Positions 1-6,170 of a DNA stretch of 7,749 bases are shown in pieces. This DNA comes from an uncultured delta proteobacterium. Lineage in GTDB: Bacteria; RBG-13-61-14; DRUE01. The number at the start of each line of letters is the position of its first letter. Position 1 is the first letter of the stretch. Below the pieces are notes generated by a model. The model did no database searches. It was given only the letters and a program-made list of their open reading frames with translations, and was not told the DNA's origin. Made by a program: the position numbers and the translations under genes. The DNA lies in the NCBI GenBank assembly GCA_903897985.1, contig CAIUDS010000317.1:1-7749 (forward strand). Direction: 5' to 3'.

Positions 1-96
1 CGGTGGTTGAAGCCAGGCTCATGGTTGCGCGTTCCTGAGACAGACCCTGAGGGTCGCTCCCCGCAATTGGGGATTGAACAAGTTGAAAAGAGCAAC

Positions 97-213
97 AGTT
101 TTAAAGTTTCTGGTTTTAAAGTTTTATAGTTCGAAATCCAAAGCCCAGTCCCGCCATCACCTCCCTTCCGGGCACCTCAACTTTAAAACCCTAAAACTCT
201 AAAACTTTAGAAC
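97..213. repeat. AT-rich direct and inverted repeat cluster
   Basis: GTTTTAAAGTTT occurs at 98-109 and again at 113-124 (period 15). GGTTTTAAAGTT at 112-123 has a perfect 12-bp inverted partner, AACTTTAAAACC, at 179-190, across a 55-bp spacer. The right arm continues with CTAAAACT repeated at 191-198 and 199-206. The whole block is therefore a loose inverted repeat built from 7-8 bp AT-rich units. It does not carry the features of an insertion sequence: no transposase is present and no target duplication can be seen. Confidence 0.7.
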
Positions 214-242
214 GGACCCTTGCGTTGAAAAACGCAAGGTCC
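214..242. other. Strong hairpin with GAAA tetraloop
   Basis: Bases 214-226 pair with 231-242 to give a 12-bp stem with a single bulged C, closed by a GAAA (GNRA-type) loop at 227-230. It is followed by C/T-rich sequence and the palindrome CTATATATAG at 245-254. No run of T follows on the plus strand, so a classical rho-independent terminator is not supported. It could be part of a structured RNA or the end of a transcript from the left. Confidence 0.6.
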
Positions 243-261
243 CTCTATATATAGGAAAAAT

Positions 262-297
262 GTTACATCGGATTTTCACTGCAAAATCGAGCGTAAC
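262..297. other. Nested hairpin
   Basis: GTTAC at 262-266 pairs with GTAAC at 293-297, and inside it GATTTT at 271-276 pairs with AAAATC at 283-288 around a 6-nt loop. It lies just downstream of the GAAA hairpin. The function is unknown, and the stems are short enough that chance cannot be excluded. Confidence 0.35.
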
Positions 298-309
298 TGA
301 TTGATGTTA

Positions 310-342
310 AACTCATAATTCATAATTCTGAACTCATAATTC
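310..342. repeat. CATAATTC short tandem/direct repeat
   Basis: AACTCATAATTC occurs at 310-321 and at 331-342, and an extra CATAATTC at 321-328 shares a base with the first copy (period 7). This is a low-complexity, AT-rich intergenic repeat with no visible coding role. Confidence 0.65.
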
Positions 343-481
343 GAAAACAGGTTTGTCAACCTACACCAAACGAAAAATGGAAAAATAAATTTTCCGCTTA
401 TAATTCAATGGATTGCAAAGTTATGCAAAAATTGCACTTTTGTTTAGTCTAGCCAAACAGCGGAAGCGGTTTTACCGCAGA

Positions 482-556
482 TCGCAAAGGCCGCAAAGGA
501 TTCGATAATTTTTGGGGCGTTTAACCGGAACCTGGAAACAGGGAACTGGAAACTGG
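482..556. repeat. Degenerate 9-bp and 14-bp period repeats
   Basis: CGCAAAGG occurs at 483-490 and 492-499 (period 9). CTGGAAAC occurs at 532-539 and 546-553 (period 14), followed by a partial CTGG. These are short degenerate intergenic repeats. Translating the opposite strand gives low-complexity Phe/Gln/Val/Ser strings, so the minus-strand open frame over 444-674 is not taken as a gene. Confidence 0.5.
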
Positions 557-569
557 CGACTGCGTTGCC

Positions 570-630
570 AGCGGCACCGCTTTTAAAGCGGCGTCGCGGA
601 CGCCGCAATCCAAAGTGCGCAGTTGCGCAC
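570..630. other. GC-rich hairpin cluster upstream of rimI
   Basis: GCGGCGTC at 588-595 and GACGCCGC at 599-606 form a perfect 8-bp stem with a 3-nt loop. GTGCGC at 615-620 and GCGCAC at 625-630 form a 6-bp stem with a 4-nt loop. Just upstream, AGCGG and CCGCT near 570-581 form a small stem followed by TTTT, and this can also pair alternatively with the AAAGCGG at 585-591. The cluster lies 70-130 bases before rimI, so it could be a terminator for leftward sequence or a structured 5' leader. Neither role is proven. Confidence 0.4.
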
Positions 631-699
631 GATAAACCGGGGGTGTGGGCAAGAAGAGGCGGCCGATTGCACAAACCAGCTTAATTTGATAGGTTCATT

Positions 700-1189
700 A
701 TGAAAATGGCGGCGGAGAAAAAGGAAACGGCGGGGTGGGAAAGCCGGGCGACCTTCCGGCTTTGCCGGATGGACGATTTGGAGGTCGTGATTAAAATCGA
801 GCGGGATAGTTTCAAGATGCCCTGGACGCGGGGGATGTTCGAGCGGGAGCTGGAGCTGGAGTTTTTCCTATCACCAGGTTGCGGAGTTGGAAGGCGGGGG
901 CATCGGCGGGTATGTTTTCTGCTGGCGGGCGGGACCGGACGCGAATGTGATGACGCTGGCGGTGAGGCCGGACCTGCGCCGGCAGGGGTTGGGGAGCTGG
1001 ATTTTGGAGCAGACCTTGGACGAGCTTAAGACTTCGGGGATCAAAGGGGTCTGGCTGGAGGTCAGGCCCGGGAACTTGGCGGCGCGCTCCCTCTACCGGA
1101 GCTTCGGCTTCGAGGAAGTTGGGATCCGGCCCAAATATTATTATGATACGGGGGAAGACGCGATCGTTATGAGGAAGTCATTGGAATAG
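700..1189 (+). pseudogene. rimI: Ribosomal protein bS18 N-acetyltransferase RimI, frameshifted
   Basis: A GNAT-fold acetyltransferase of the RimI family, which uses acetyl-CoA to acetylate the N-terminal alanine of ribosomal protein S18 in the cytoplasm. The reading frame is split. The first part (from ATG 700) carries the RimI-like N-terminus with a Pro-Trp (residues 41-42) after a conserved Glu-Arg-Asp-Ser-Phe stretch. The second part holds the acetyl-CoA loop RRQGLG, then WLEVRPGN, LYRSFGF and the Tyr-rich end YYYDTGEDAIVM. Removing one T from the run of five at 862-866 joins both parts into a 162-residue protein of normal RimI length plus about 15 extra N-terminal residues. A weak AGG at 691-693 precedes the start. 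Either the gene is truly broken, or the extra T is a sequencing error or a slippage site. The usual neighbour tsaB is absent here. The family call is firm; the functional state is not. Confidence 0.85.
862..866 (+). other. Frameshift site in rimI (TTTTT run)
   Basis: Upstream coding is in the frame of 700 and downstream coding is in the frame of 887. Deleting one T in this homopolymer restores a continuous RimI sequence reading ELEF-SYHQVAELEGG, which matches the spacing expected between the PW motif and the acetyl-CoA-binding strand of RimI. Confidence 0.8.
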
Positions 1190-1192
1190 AAA

Positions 1193-2368
1193 ATGGCTGA
1201 CAAAATTCAAGCTGGGCGGCGAAGGCGACCGACTCCGCCGGAAAAGGCGCGCAAATCCGCGGCGCTCCCGGTGAGCCGCTCGCTGGTCCGAGACCTCCGC
1301 GCGATGATCGAGAAATCGCACCAGGGCGTGGCCACGGCGCTGAACCTAGGCATCGTTAGCCTTTATTGGCAAGTCGGCAGCCGGATCCGGAAAGACATCC
1401 TCCGAGAAAAACGGGCCGGATACGGCGAGCAAATTGTCTACGCACTGAGTAGACAATTGAGCCGCGAATATGGGGCCGGGTTTTCCGACAAGAACCTCCG
1501 CCACATGGTCCGCTTTGCGGAGCTTTTTCCCGATCCGCAAATTGTCTACGCACTGAGTAGACAATTGGGCTGGACCCATTTCCGAAGGCTGATCTATATC
1601 AAAGACCCGCTGGCGCGGGATTTTTACGCGGAGATGTGCCGCGTGGAAAAATGGAGCACCCGCGCCTTGGCCCAGAAAATCGGCTCCATGCTTTTCGAGC
1701 GGACCGCGATTTCGCGCAAGCCGGACCAATTGGCCCGGCGCGAGTTGGAGGCGTTGCGGAAACAGGACCTGATGAGTCCGGACCTGGTTTTCCGCGACCC
1801 GGTGGTGTTGCAGTATCTCAACCTCCACGACAGCTACAGCGAAAAGGATCTGGAGAGCGCAATCCTGCGCGAACTCCAGAGCGTCATCCTGGAATTGGGC
1901 GCGGGCTTCAGTTTCGTGGCGCGCCAGAAAAGGATTACCATTGACGGCCGGGATTATTACCTGGATTTGTTGTTTTATCACCGGAAGCTCAAACGGCTGG
2001 TTGCGGTTGACCTGAAGCTGGATAGCTTTCAGGCGGCGGACAAGGGCCAGATGGAATTGTATCTGCGCTGGCTGGACCGGAATGAAAGAGAGCCGGGAGA
2101 ACGGCATCCGATCGGGCTGATCCTGTGCAGCGGCAAATCCGACGAGCATATCGAGCTGATGCAACTGGACAAGAGCAAAATCCGGGTGGCGGAATATTTG
2201 ACGGAACTGCCGAATCGGAAAGTCTTGCTCAAGAAACTGCACCAGGCGATTGCCCGGGCGCGGGCGCGGGTCGAGAGCGGGGAGGAGAATGCTTCGGCTG
2301 AAATCATTAAGCCTAGCCCGCCCGGAAAAGCCCTGAAAAAACGCGCCGGGACTCAAGGTTGGGACTAG
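1193..2368 (+). CDS. DUF1016/YhcG-type PD-(D/E)XK nuclease family protein
   Basis: A 391-residue cytoplasmic protein with the two-part architecture of the DUF1016 (YhcG) family: an N-terminal helical domain at about residues 28-165 and a C-terminal nuclease-fold domain at about 185-345. Family landmarks include the GWTHF stretch (126-130), the DPLARDFY stretch (138-145), RQKRITIDGRDYYLDLLFYH (about 244-263), and GQMELYLRWL (285-294). The putative active site is Asp258 followed by Asp273-Leu-Lys275. The usual Glu of the E-x-K is replaced by Asp here. The tail (about 355-391) is basic and low in complexity. The decapeptide QIVYALSRQL occurs twice (80-89 and 116-125) and is encoded by identical palindromic DNA. 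The gene starts 3 bases after rimI and lies upstream of pyrK. Members are predicted DNA nucleases of uncertain role, often mobile or near restriction systems. No partner genes are visible here. The family call is strong; the biological role is unknown. Confidence 0.88.
   Translation: MADKIQAGRRRRPTPPEKARKSAALPVSRSLVRDLRAMIEKSHQGVATALNLGIVSLYWQVGSRIRKDILREKRAGYGEQIVYALSRQLSREYGAGFSDKNLRHMVRFAELFPDPQIVYALSRQLGWTHFRRLIYIKDPLARDFYAEMCRVEKWSTRALAQKIGSMLFERTAISRKPDQLARRELEALRKQDLMSPDLVFRDPVVLQYLNLHDSYSEKDLESAILRELQSVILELGAGFSFVARQKRITIDGRDYYLDLLFYHRKLKRLVAVDLKLDSFQAADKGQMELYLRWLDRNEREPGERHPIGLILCSGKSDEHIELMQLDKSKIRVAEYLTELPNRKVLLKKLHQAIARARARVESGEENASAEIIKPSPPGKALKKRAGTQGWD
1429..1459 (+). repeat. 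31-bp palindromic repeat, copy 1 (inside nuclease gene)
   Basis: This copy has 10-bp inverted arms AATTGTCTAC (1432-1441) and GTAGACAATT (1449-1458) around the 7-nt centre GCACTGA. It is identical, base for base over 31 bp, to the copy at 1537-1567, and encodes residues 80-89 (QIVYALSRQL) of the DUF1016 protein. Confidence 0.9.
1537..1567 (+). repeat. 31-bp palindromic repeat, copy 2 (inside nuclease gene)
   Basis: An exact repeat of 1429-1459 placed 108 bp (36 codons) downstream in the same reading frame, encoding residues 116-125. The flanks of the two copies differ, so the identity is limited to the palindrome itself. This copy immediately precedes the conserved GWTHF stretch. Confidence 0.9.
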
Positions 2369-2374
2369 AACGGT

Positions 2375-2443
2375 ATGGAACCCGAATGCTGGTATAAAGT
2401 CGGACTGGATTTGACGGCAACCGCAAAGGAGCTTGGGACATGA
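2375..2443 (+). CDS. Possible 22-residue leader ORF before pyrK
   Basis: ATG at 2375 opens a 22-codon frame (begins MEPECWYK, ends KELGT) whose TGA overlaps the pyrK start as ATGA at 2440-2443. That arrangement would permit translational coupling. No clear ribosome binding site precedes it and I recognise no homology. It fills most of the 71-base gap between the nuclease gene and pyrK and may simply be chance. Confidence 0.25.
   Translation: MEPECWYKVGLDLTATAKELGT
2425..2431 (+). promoter_or_regulatory. Ribosome binding site of pyrK
   Basis: AAAGGAG ends 8 bases before the ATG at 2440. It is the clearest Shine-Dalgarno sequence in the window and decides the pyrK start. Confidence 0.75.
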
Positions 2444-3231
2444 AGCAAATGCTCAGGTGCCAGATAAAATACAACAAGCCCGTGGCTGATAATATTTTCC
2501 TGCTTGGGGTCAAGGCGGGCCAGAAGCTGAAACCGGTTCCCGGCCAGTTCTTCATGGTCCGGGTGCGGGACGGCGATCATCCGCTGCTCAACCGGCCGCT
2601 CGACTGGTTCCGATATTTTCCGCAAAAGGGGCTGCTCGAATTCGTCTATCAGGTGGTGGGGACCGGGACCGAAATCCTGAGCCGGAGGCGGCCGGGCGAG
2701 GAGTTGACCATCATCGGGCCGCTGGGCCACGGTTTTGATTTGAAGAATTTCACCGGCTCCGCGCTGCTCATCGCCGGCGGGGTGGGCATGCCCGGACTGT
2801 GGGATTTTTGTTTGCAACACTCCAGGAAGCGGAGTTGCCAACTGACCTTGATCTGGGGCGCCAAGTCCCGGAAAAATTTTTTCCTGCTCGACCAACTGCC
2901 CAAAGGCATCGAGTTCCTGCCCGTCACGGAGGACGGCAGTTTCGGCAAAAAAGGATTGGCCACGGAAGCGGCGGATAAATTCATTCAAAGCCGGGGCGCG
3001 CCGAACCAGATCCTGGCCTGCGGGCCGCGGCCCATGCTGAAAGCCACGGCCGCGATTGCCCATGGCTATGGGGTCCGGGGCCAGGCGCTTTACACCGAGA
3101 TAATGGGTTGCGGGACCGGGGCCTGCCTGGGCTGCGCGGTACCGGCCGCGGGGGGCGGTTATCTTCACGCCTGCTCCGACGAGCCGGCTTTTTTCTTCGA
3201 TCAAATTGACTGGGAGAAGGTGAGATGGTGA
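2440..3231 (+). CDS. pyrK: Dihydroorotate dehydrogenase B, electron transfer subunit PyrK
   Basis: PyrK carries electrons from reduced PyrD to NAD+ through FAD and a [2Fe-2S] cluster in the cytoplasmic PyrD2-PyrK2 complex of pyrimidine synthesis. The 263-residue length is normal. In order, it has a ferredoxin-reductase-like FAD domain with PGQFFMV (34-40) and an RP-x FAD motif (N51-RPL, followed by Asp rather than the usual Ser), GPLGHGF (93-99), the nucleotide-binding loop IAGGVG (111-116), ACGPRPM (193-199), and the C-terminal cluster ligands Cys224, Cys229, Cys232 and Cys245 in the C-x4-C-x2-C-x12-C pattern. The gene has a strong ribosome binding site and overlaps pyrD by 7 bases, so the two subunits are probably translationally coupled. 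All key residues are intact. The family call is secure; the Ser-to-Asp change is a minor oddity. Confidence 0.95.
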   Translation: MKQMLRCQIKYNKPVADNIFLLGVKAGQKLKPVPGQFFMVRVRDGDHPLLNRPLDWFRYFPQKGLLEFVYQVVGTGTEILSRRRPGEELTIIGPLGHGFDLKNFTGSALLIAGGVGMPGLWDFCLQHSRKRSCQLTLIWGAKSRKNFFLLDQLPKGIEFLPVTEDGSFGKKGLATEAADKFIQSRGAPNQILACGPRPMLKATAAIAHGYGVRGQALYTEIMGCGTGACLGCAVPAAGGGYLHACSDEPAFFFDQIDWEKVRW

Positions 3232-4142
3232 AACTGGAAACCCGGATCGGAAACCTGACCCTCCAAAACCCGATCATCCTGGCCAGCGGAACCTGCGGGT
3301 ATGGCGACTGCTACTCGGATTTTTTCCCCGCGGCCAAAATGGGCGCCGTGGTCACCAAAGGCATCTCGCTTAAGCCCCGGCCCGGCAACCCGCCGCCGCG
3401 CCTGTGCGAAACCGAGGCCGGGCTTTTAAATTCCATCGGGCTCGAAAATGTGGGCCTGGTAAAATTTGTCTCGGAAAAATTGCCGGCGCTGAAAAAATCG
3501 AAGGCCGCGGTGGTGGTCAACATATTCGGCGAGAGCGAAGAGGAATATGTGAAGCTGGCATCCGCGCTGGGCGAGCAAAAAGGGATTCTGGCTTTGGAAA
3601 TCAATCTATCCTGCCCCAATGTCAAGAAGGGCGGTCTGGAATTCGGCCGCGACCCGGTTGCGGTCTCGGCCATCACCGGCCGGGTGAAGGCGGCGTCCGG
3701 CCTCCCGGTCTGGGTCAAATTGAGCGCGAGCCGGGCCGACCCGGTCCTGCTCGCCAAGGCCGCGGAGGACGCGGGCGCGGACGCGGTGGTGATCAGCAAC
3801 ACCTTGCGGGGCATGGCCATTGACCTGGAACACCGCAAGCCGGCCTTGGGAGCGGTTACCGGCGGATTGAGCGGACCGGCGCTCAAGCCGGTTGCCTTGG
3901 CCGCGGTTTACGAGGCGGCCCAAGCGGTGAAGATCCCGGTGATCGGCTGCGGCGGGATCGGGACCGGCAAGGACGCGCTCGAGTTCCTGCTCGTGGGCGC
4001 TCGGGCTGTTGAAATCGGCACCGCGGCCATGGTCAATCCGAAGGCGCCCGTGGAAATAATCCGGGACCTCCGGAACCGGCTTGGCCGCTTCAAGGTCAAA
4101 TCAATCGAGGAATGGATCGGGAGCCTTGAGCGCAATCAATAG
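3225..4142 (+). CDS. pyrD: Dihydroorotate dehydrogenase B (NAD+), catalytic subunit
   Basis: A class 1B, FMN-containing TIM-barrel enzyme that oxidises dihydroorotate to orotate in de novo pyrimidine synthesis, passing electrons to PyrK. The 305-residue length is typical. The catalytic base is Cys130 in NLSCPN (127-132), the mark of class 1 enzymes (class 2 use Ser). Other visible sites are TKG around Lys45, the NS at 69-70 followed by IGLEN, Lys165 in VKLS, SNT (191-193), GGLSG (213-217) and the phosphate-binding GCGGIG (241-246) with IGTAAM (264-269). It begins inside the last codons of pyrK, which confirms the 1B pairing. Nothing is missing or unusual. The following membrane-protein gene starts within its last bases. 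Confidence 0.96.
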   Translation: MVKLETRIGNLTLQNPIILASGTCGYGDCYSDFFPAAKMGAVVTKGISLKPRPGNPPPRLCETEAGLLNSIGLENVGLVKFVSEKLPALKKSKAAVVVNIFGESEEEYVKLASALGEQKGILALEINLSCPNVKKGGLEFGRDPVAVSAITGRVKAASGLPVWVKLSASRADPVLLAKAAEDAGADAVVISNTLRGMAIDLEHRKPALGAVTGGLSGPALKPVALAAVYEAAQAVKIPVIGCGGIGTGKDALEFLLVGARAVEIGTAAMVNPKAPVEIIRDLRNRLGRFKVKSIEEWIGSLERNQ

Positions 4143-5646
4143 CCAGAATTTGGAGCGCAAGCCGCGCGAAATTTTGATCGCCGTTCTTATCTCGGCGCTG
4201 GGTCTGGCATATTTCTGCTTCTGGATTTTCCATTTTTACCCGACCTTGATCAACGACGAATACGCGGCCATGAACTTTGTCGCCCGGGTGCTGAAAAGCG
4301 GTCTGTATCCAACCCCGCACCGCGTGTTCAAGCCCTATTCGCTCATGCTGGCGTTGCTGACCGGCGGCAAAAGCCCGCTAGTCTTCGAGGCGATTGCCGC
4401 GGCTTGCGCGGGCTTGCTGCTCCTGGTGTTTTTCCTTTGCGTCCGGTGCCGGCTGGAGTTCCGCTTCGCCATCCTCGCCACTCTGATGTTGGCATTGACC
4501 CCGGACCTCTTTGACGATGTCCTGGTCGGAAACACCACGGTCCTGGGAATTTTTTTCCTCATGCTGGGAATCCACCTGACCCCGCAACTCCTGGCGCAGC
4601 CGCGGCGCTGGAAACGCTACTCGCTCCTCGGATTCCTCGGCGAACTCACCCGGCCGGAAAGTTTTTTGCTGGCCGTGCCCCTGGCTTGGTGGCTGTTCCC
4701 GAAAAACCGCCGGGAAATCCCGAGATGGATGCTCGCCCCAGGTCTGATCGGATTGGGGGTCCTCATTTGGTTCGCCAAAGACTGGTTCCTCAATCACGAC
4801 ATTTTCTACGCCATGAAAATCGCCCGCTACGACGCCACCATCGGCTTTGGCCCGCCCCGGCTGGGACCGGTCCACGCCTGGACCATGTCGCATTATTTCC
4901 TTGCCCGCGACCTGAGCCGGCCCTTTGAGGTTCTGGGTTTCCTGGGACTCCTGCTCTTCGGTTGGGACCATCGAAAAACCGCGTTCAGGGAGCCCCTGCT
5001 CGTCATCCCGATCCTGGTATTCGCCTTCTTCTATTTCTCGTTCTGGCACGGACTCTATCCCCAACTCCGATATTTCATTTATATAGAGCCATTCCTCCTG
5101 TTCTATGCCGCCTGGCTGTTCAGCCGGATTTATCGCTTCCTCCAAGCGAAAAACCTGGCTTGGCTCGGCATCGTCCTGGTCATTGGCTTCAGCGTCTATT
5201 ATTTCCTCTGGGCCGGCCGCCAGTTCATCGGCAAGGAATTGAAGGCGATCTCAACCGAGTCCAAGCTGCAGAGGGGAACGATCGAGCTGAGCGACTATTT
5301 CCGGCCCCTGCTCAAGACCCAAGAAAAGCCTTTCCGCATCCTGATCTCCGACCGCCGCGATGACCAATTCTCCTGGCTGCTGCGCGACCTACCGCTGCAG
5401 GACTACCTCTATTTCCAAGAGGTGTATTACCGAACGACGATCGAGAAAAAAGGTTTGTTTGATGGCGATCCGGATTTTATTGTATGGGCCCCGCACGACT
5501 TCCAATATAACCCGGTGGATGACATGTTCCAATGGCTGACCTTTCAGGACCGGACGGAGCTGGACAACCACTCCATCTCGCTCGCCGCAACGGTCGGCCC
5601 CTATCGGGTATTCCGGGTAAGCAAACTCCCCGGGACTAATCCATAA
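4126..5646 (+). CDS. Polytopic membrane protein, probable GT-C-type glycosyltransferase
   Basis: A roughly 506-residue inner-membrane protein with about ten hydrophobic segments (for example near residues 16-36, 85-106, 136-150, 168-190, 202-217, 268-279, 290-308, 312-333 and 344-363), then a soluble C-terminal domain of about 140 residues. The acidic pair Asp44-Glu45 in the first external loop right after TM1 and the later LTRPES (174-179) fit the GT-C fold (ArnT/PMT/GT39-like enzymes), which use polyprenyl-phosphate sugars. The acceptor is unknown. The start is uncertain: TTG 4126 (GGGAG just 2 bases upstream) overlaps pyrD by 17 bases, TTG 4081 would overlap by 62, and TTG 4150 also fits. 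It ends tail to tail with the B2 gene, overlapping by 11 bases. The link to pyrimidine genes is probably only positional. The membrane topology is clear; the enzyme class is inferred. Confidence 0.7.
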   Translation: MSAINSQNLERKPREILIAVLISALGLAYFCFWIFHFYPTLINDEYAAMNFVARVLKSGLYPTPHRVFKPYSLMLALLTGGKSPLVFEAIAAACAGLLLLVFFLCVRCRLEFRFAILATLMLALTPDLFDDVLVGNTTVLGIFFLMLGIHLTPQLLAQPRRWKRYSLLGFLGELTRPESFLLAVPLAWWLFPKNRREIPRWMLAPGLIGLGVLIWFAKDWFLNHDIFYAMKIARYDATIGFGPPRLGPVHAWTMSHYFLARDLSRPFEVLGFLGLLLFGWDHRKTAFREPLLVIPILVFAFFYFSFWHGLYPQLRYFIYIEPFLLFYAAWLFSRIYRFLQAKNLAWLGIVLVIGFSVYYFLWAGRQFIGKELKAISTESKLQRGTIELSDYFRPLLKTQEKPFRILISDRRDDQFSWLLRDLPLQDYLYFQEVYYRTTIEKKGLFDGDPDFIVWAPHDFQYNPVDDMFQWLTFQDRTELDNHSISLAATVGPYRVFRVSKLPGTNP

Positions 5647-6115
5647 TCTTCGCGGCCTCTTCCTTGCTCATTTTTTCCGGGCTCGCTTCCTGCTTCGGGT
5701 AGGCATAAATAATGCGATAGCTCAAGTCTTCGTCGGGGAAAATTTTTTTTCCTTGGATCAGGATCCAGGCATGGCCGCACAATTTTTGGTCTTCCTGCCG
5801 AACCCCGATTAAAAACCGCGCGGGCTCGGCCTGGAGGTTGAGGTAGCGGTAGAGGACCAGCGAGCGTTTGAGACAGCTCCGGCTGAAAAACGCGGCCTCC
5901 CGGCCCAGCCAGAAACTGCAAAAGTTGACCAGCTTTTCGCGCGGCCATTTGCGGCCGTTCGCCCTGGCCGGAGTGAGCAGCCGCAAGAGCCGCGGCAGCG
6001 GGATGAGGCGGAGCAGGATGGACACCGCGGCGAGCCAGAAGCCGACGCGGATAAACAGCCACAGCCCCGCGGCGGTCTCGACAAACCTCCCGAAATTTTT
6101 CAGCCGCTCATTCAT
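5636..6115 (-). CDS. Lasso-peptide B2 / McjB-type transglutaminase-fold protease
   Basis: A 159-residue protein matching the B2 (McjB C-terminal, Transglut_core3) family, cysteine proteases that remove the leader from a lasso or related RiPP precursor. The catalytic Cys81 sits in SRSCLKRSLVLYRYL, His115 in CGHAWI, and the likely Asp128 in IFPDED, giving the Cys-His-Asp order of the family. The N-terminus (about 12-48) is hydrophobic and then basic, which suggests membrane association or a family-typical N-terminal helix pair. No RRE (B1) domain is fused. The start at ATG 6115 is favoured; a second ATG overlaps it at 6111-6109 in another frame. It lies 55 bases downstream of the radical SAM gene on the same strand and is probably co-transcribed with it. 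The fold and active site are well supported. The exact substrate is unknown because no precursor gene is in view. Confidence 0.85.
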   Translation of the reverse strand: MNERLKNFGRFVETAAGLWLFIRVGFWLAAVSILLRLIPLPRLLRLLTPARANGRKWPREKLVNFCSFWLGREAAFFSRSCLKRSLVLYRYLNLQAEPARFLIGVRQEDQKLCGHAWILIQGKKIFPDEDLSYRIIYAYPKQEASPEKMSKEEAAKIMD

Positions 6116-6170
6116 TCGTTATCAAGTCCGGACCGTCTCGACGGGAGCAGATCGAAGGCCGAGGCTTTCC

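Larger units (their letters stand above)
1..699. other. Long AT-rich, repeat-laden intergenic region
   Basis: No convincing gene is visible in this stretch. The left edge is open in plus frame 1 from base 1 to a TAG at 127-129, but the last part of that reading runs through the AT-rich repeats and resembles no protein I recognise. A minus-strand ATG at 22-20, reading off the left edge, is equally possible. Small hairpins lie at 43-55 and 58-73. Beyond these come several short-period repeats and hairpins listed separately. A lone TATAAT at 399-404 resembles a -10 box but has no good -35 at the usual distance. No tRNA or rRNA is recognisable. Confidence 0.6.

Noticed and set aside
1..129. C-terminal end of a plus-strand gene entering from the left
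   Set aside because: The frame is open to a TAG at 127-129, but the end reads through AT repeats and no family is recognisable. Competing frames are equally plausible.
214..242. Rho-independent terminator
   Set aside because: The stem is strong but there is no T tract after it on the plus strand, nor directly after it on the minus strand.
399..404. Sigma-70 promoter (TATAAT)
   Set aside because: A perfect -10 hexamer, but there is no acceptable -35 box 16-18 bases upstream and it lies in AT-rich DNA about 300 bases from the first gene.
444..674. Minus-strand 76-residue frame in the intergenic region
   Set aside because: Part of it is the translation of the CTGGAAAC-type repeat and the hairpins. 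There is no ribosome binding site and no family resemblance.
1346..2356. Long minus-strand open frame opposite the nuclease gene
   Set aside because: It is the antisense shadow of a clearly recognisable DUF1016 gene in GC-rich DNA, and its own translation looks like no known family.
2365..3204. Minus-strand open frame opposite pyrK
   Set aside because: pyrK on the plus strand has all its motifs; the opposite frame is a composition artefact.
4378..5145. Minus-strand open frame opposite the membrane protein
   Set aside because: Its charged, low-complexity translation mirrors the hydrophobic codons of the plus-strand gene.
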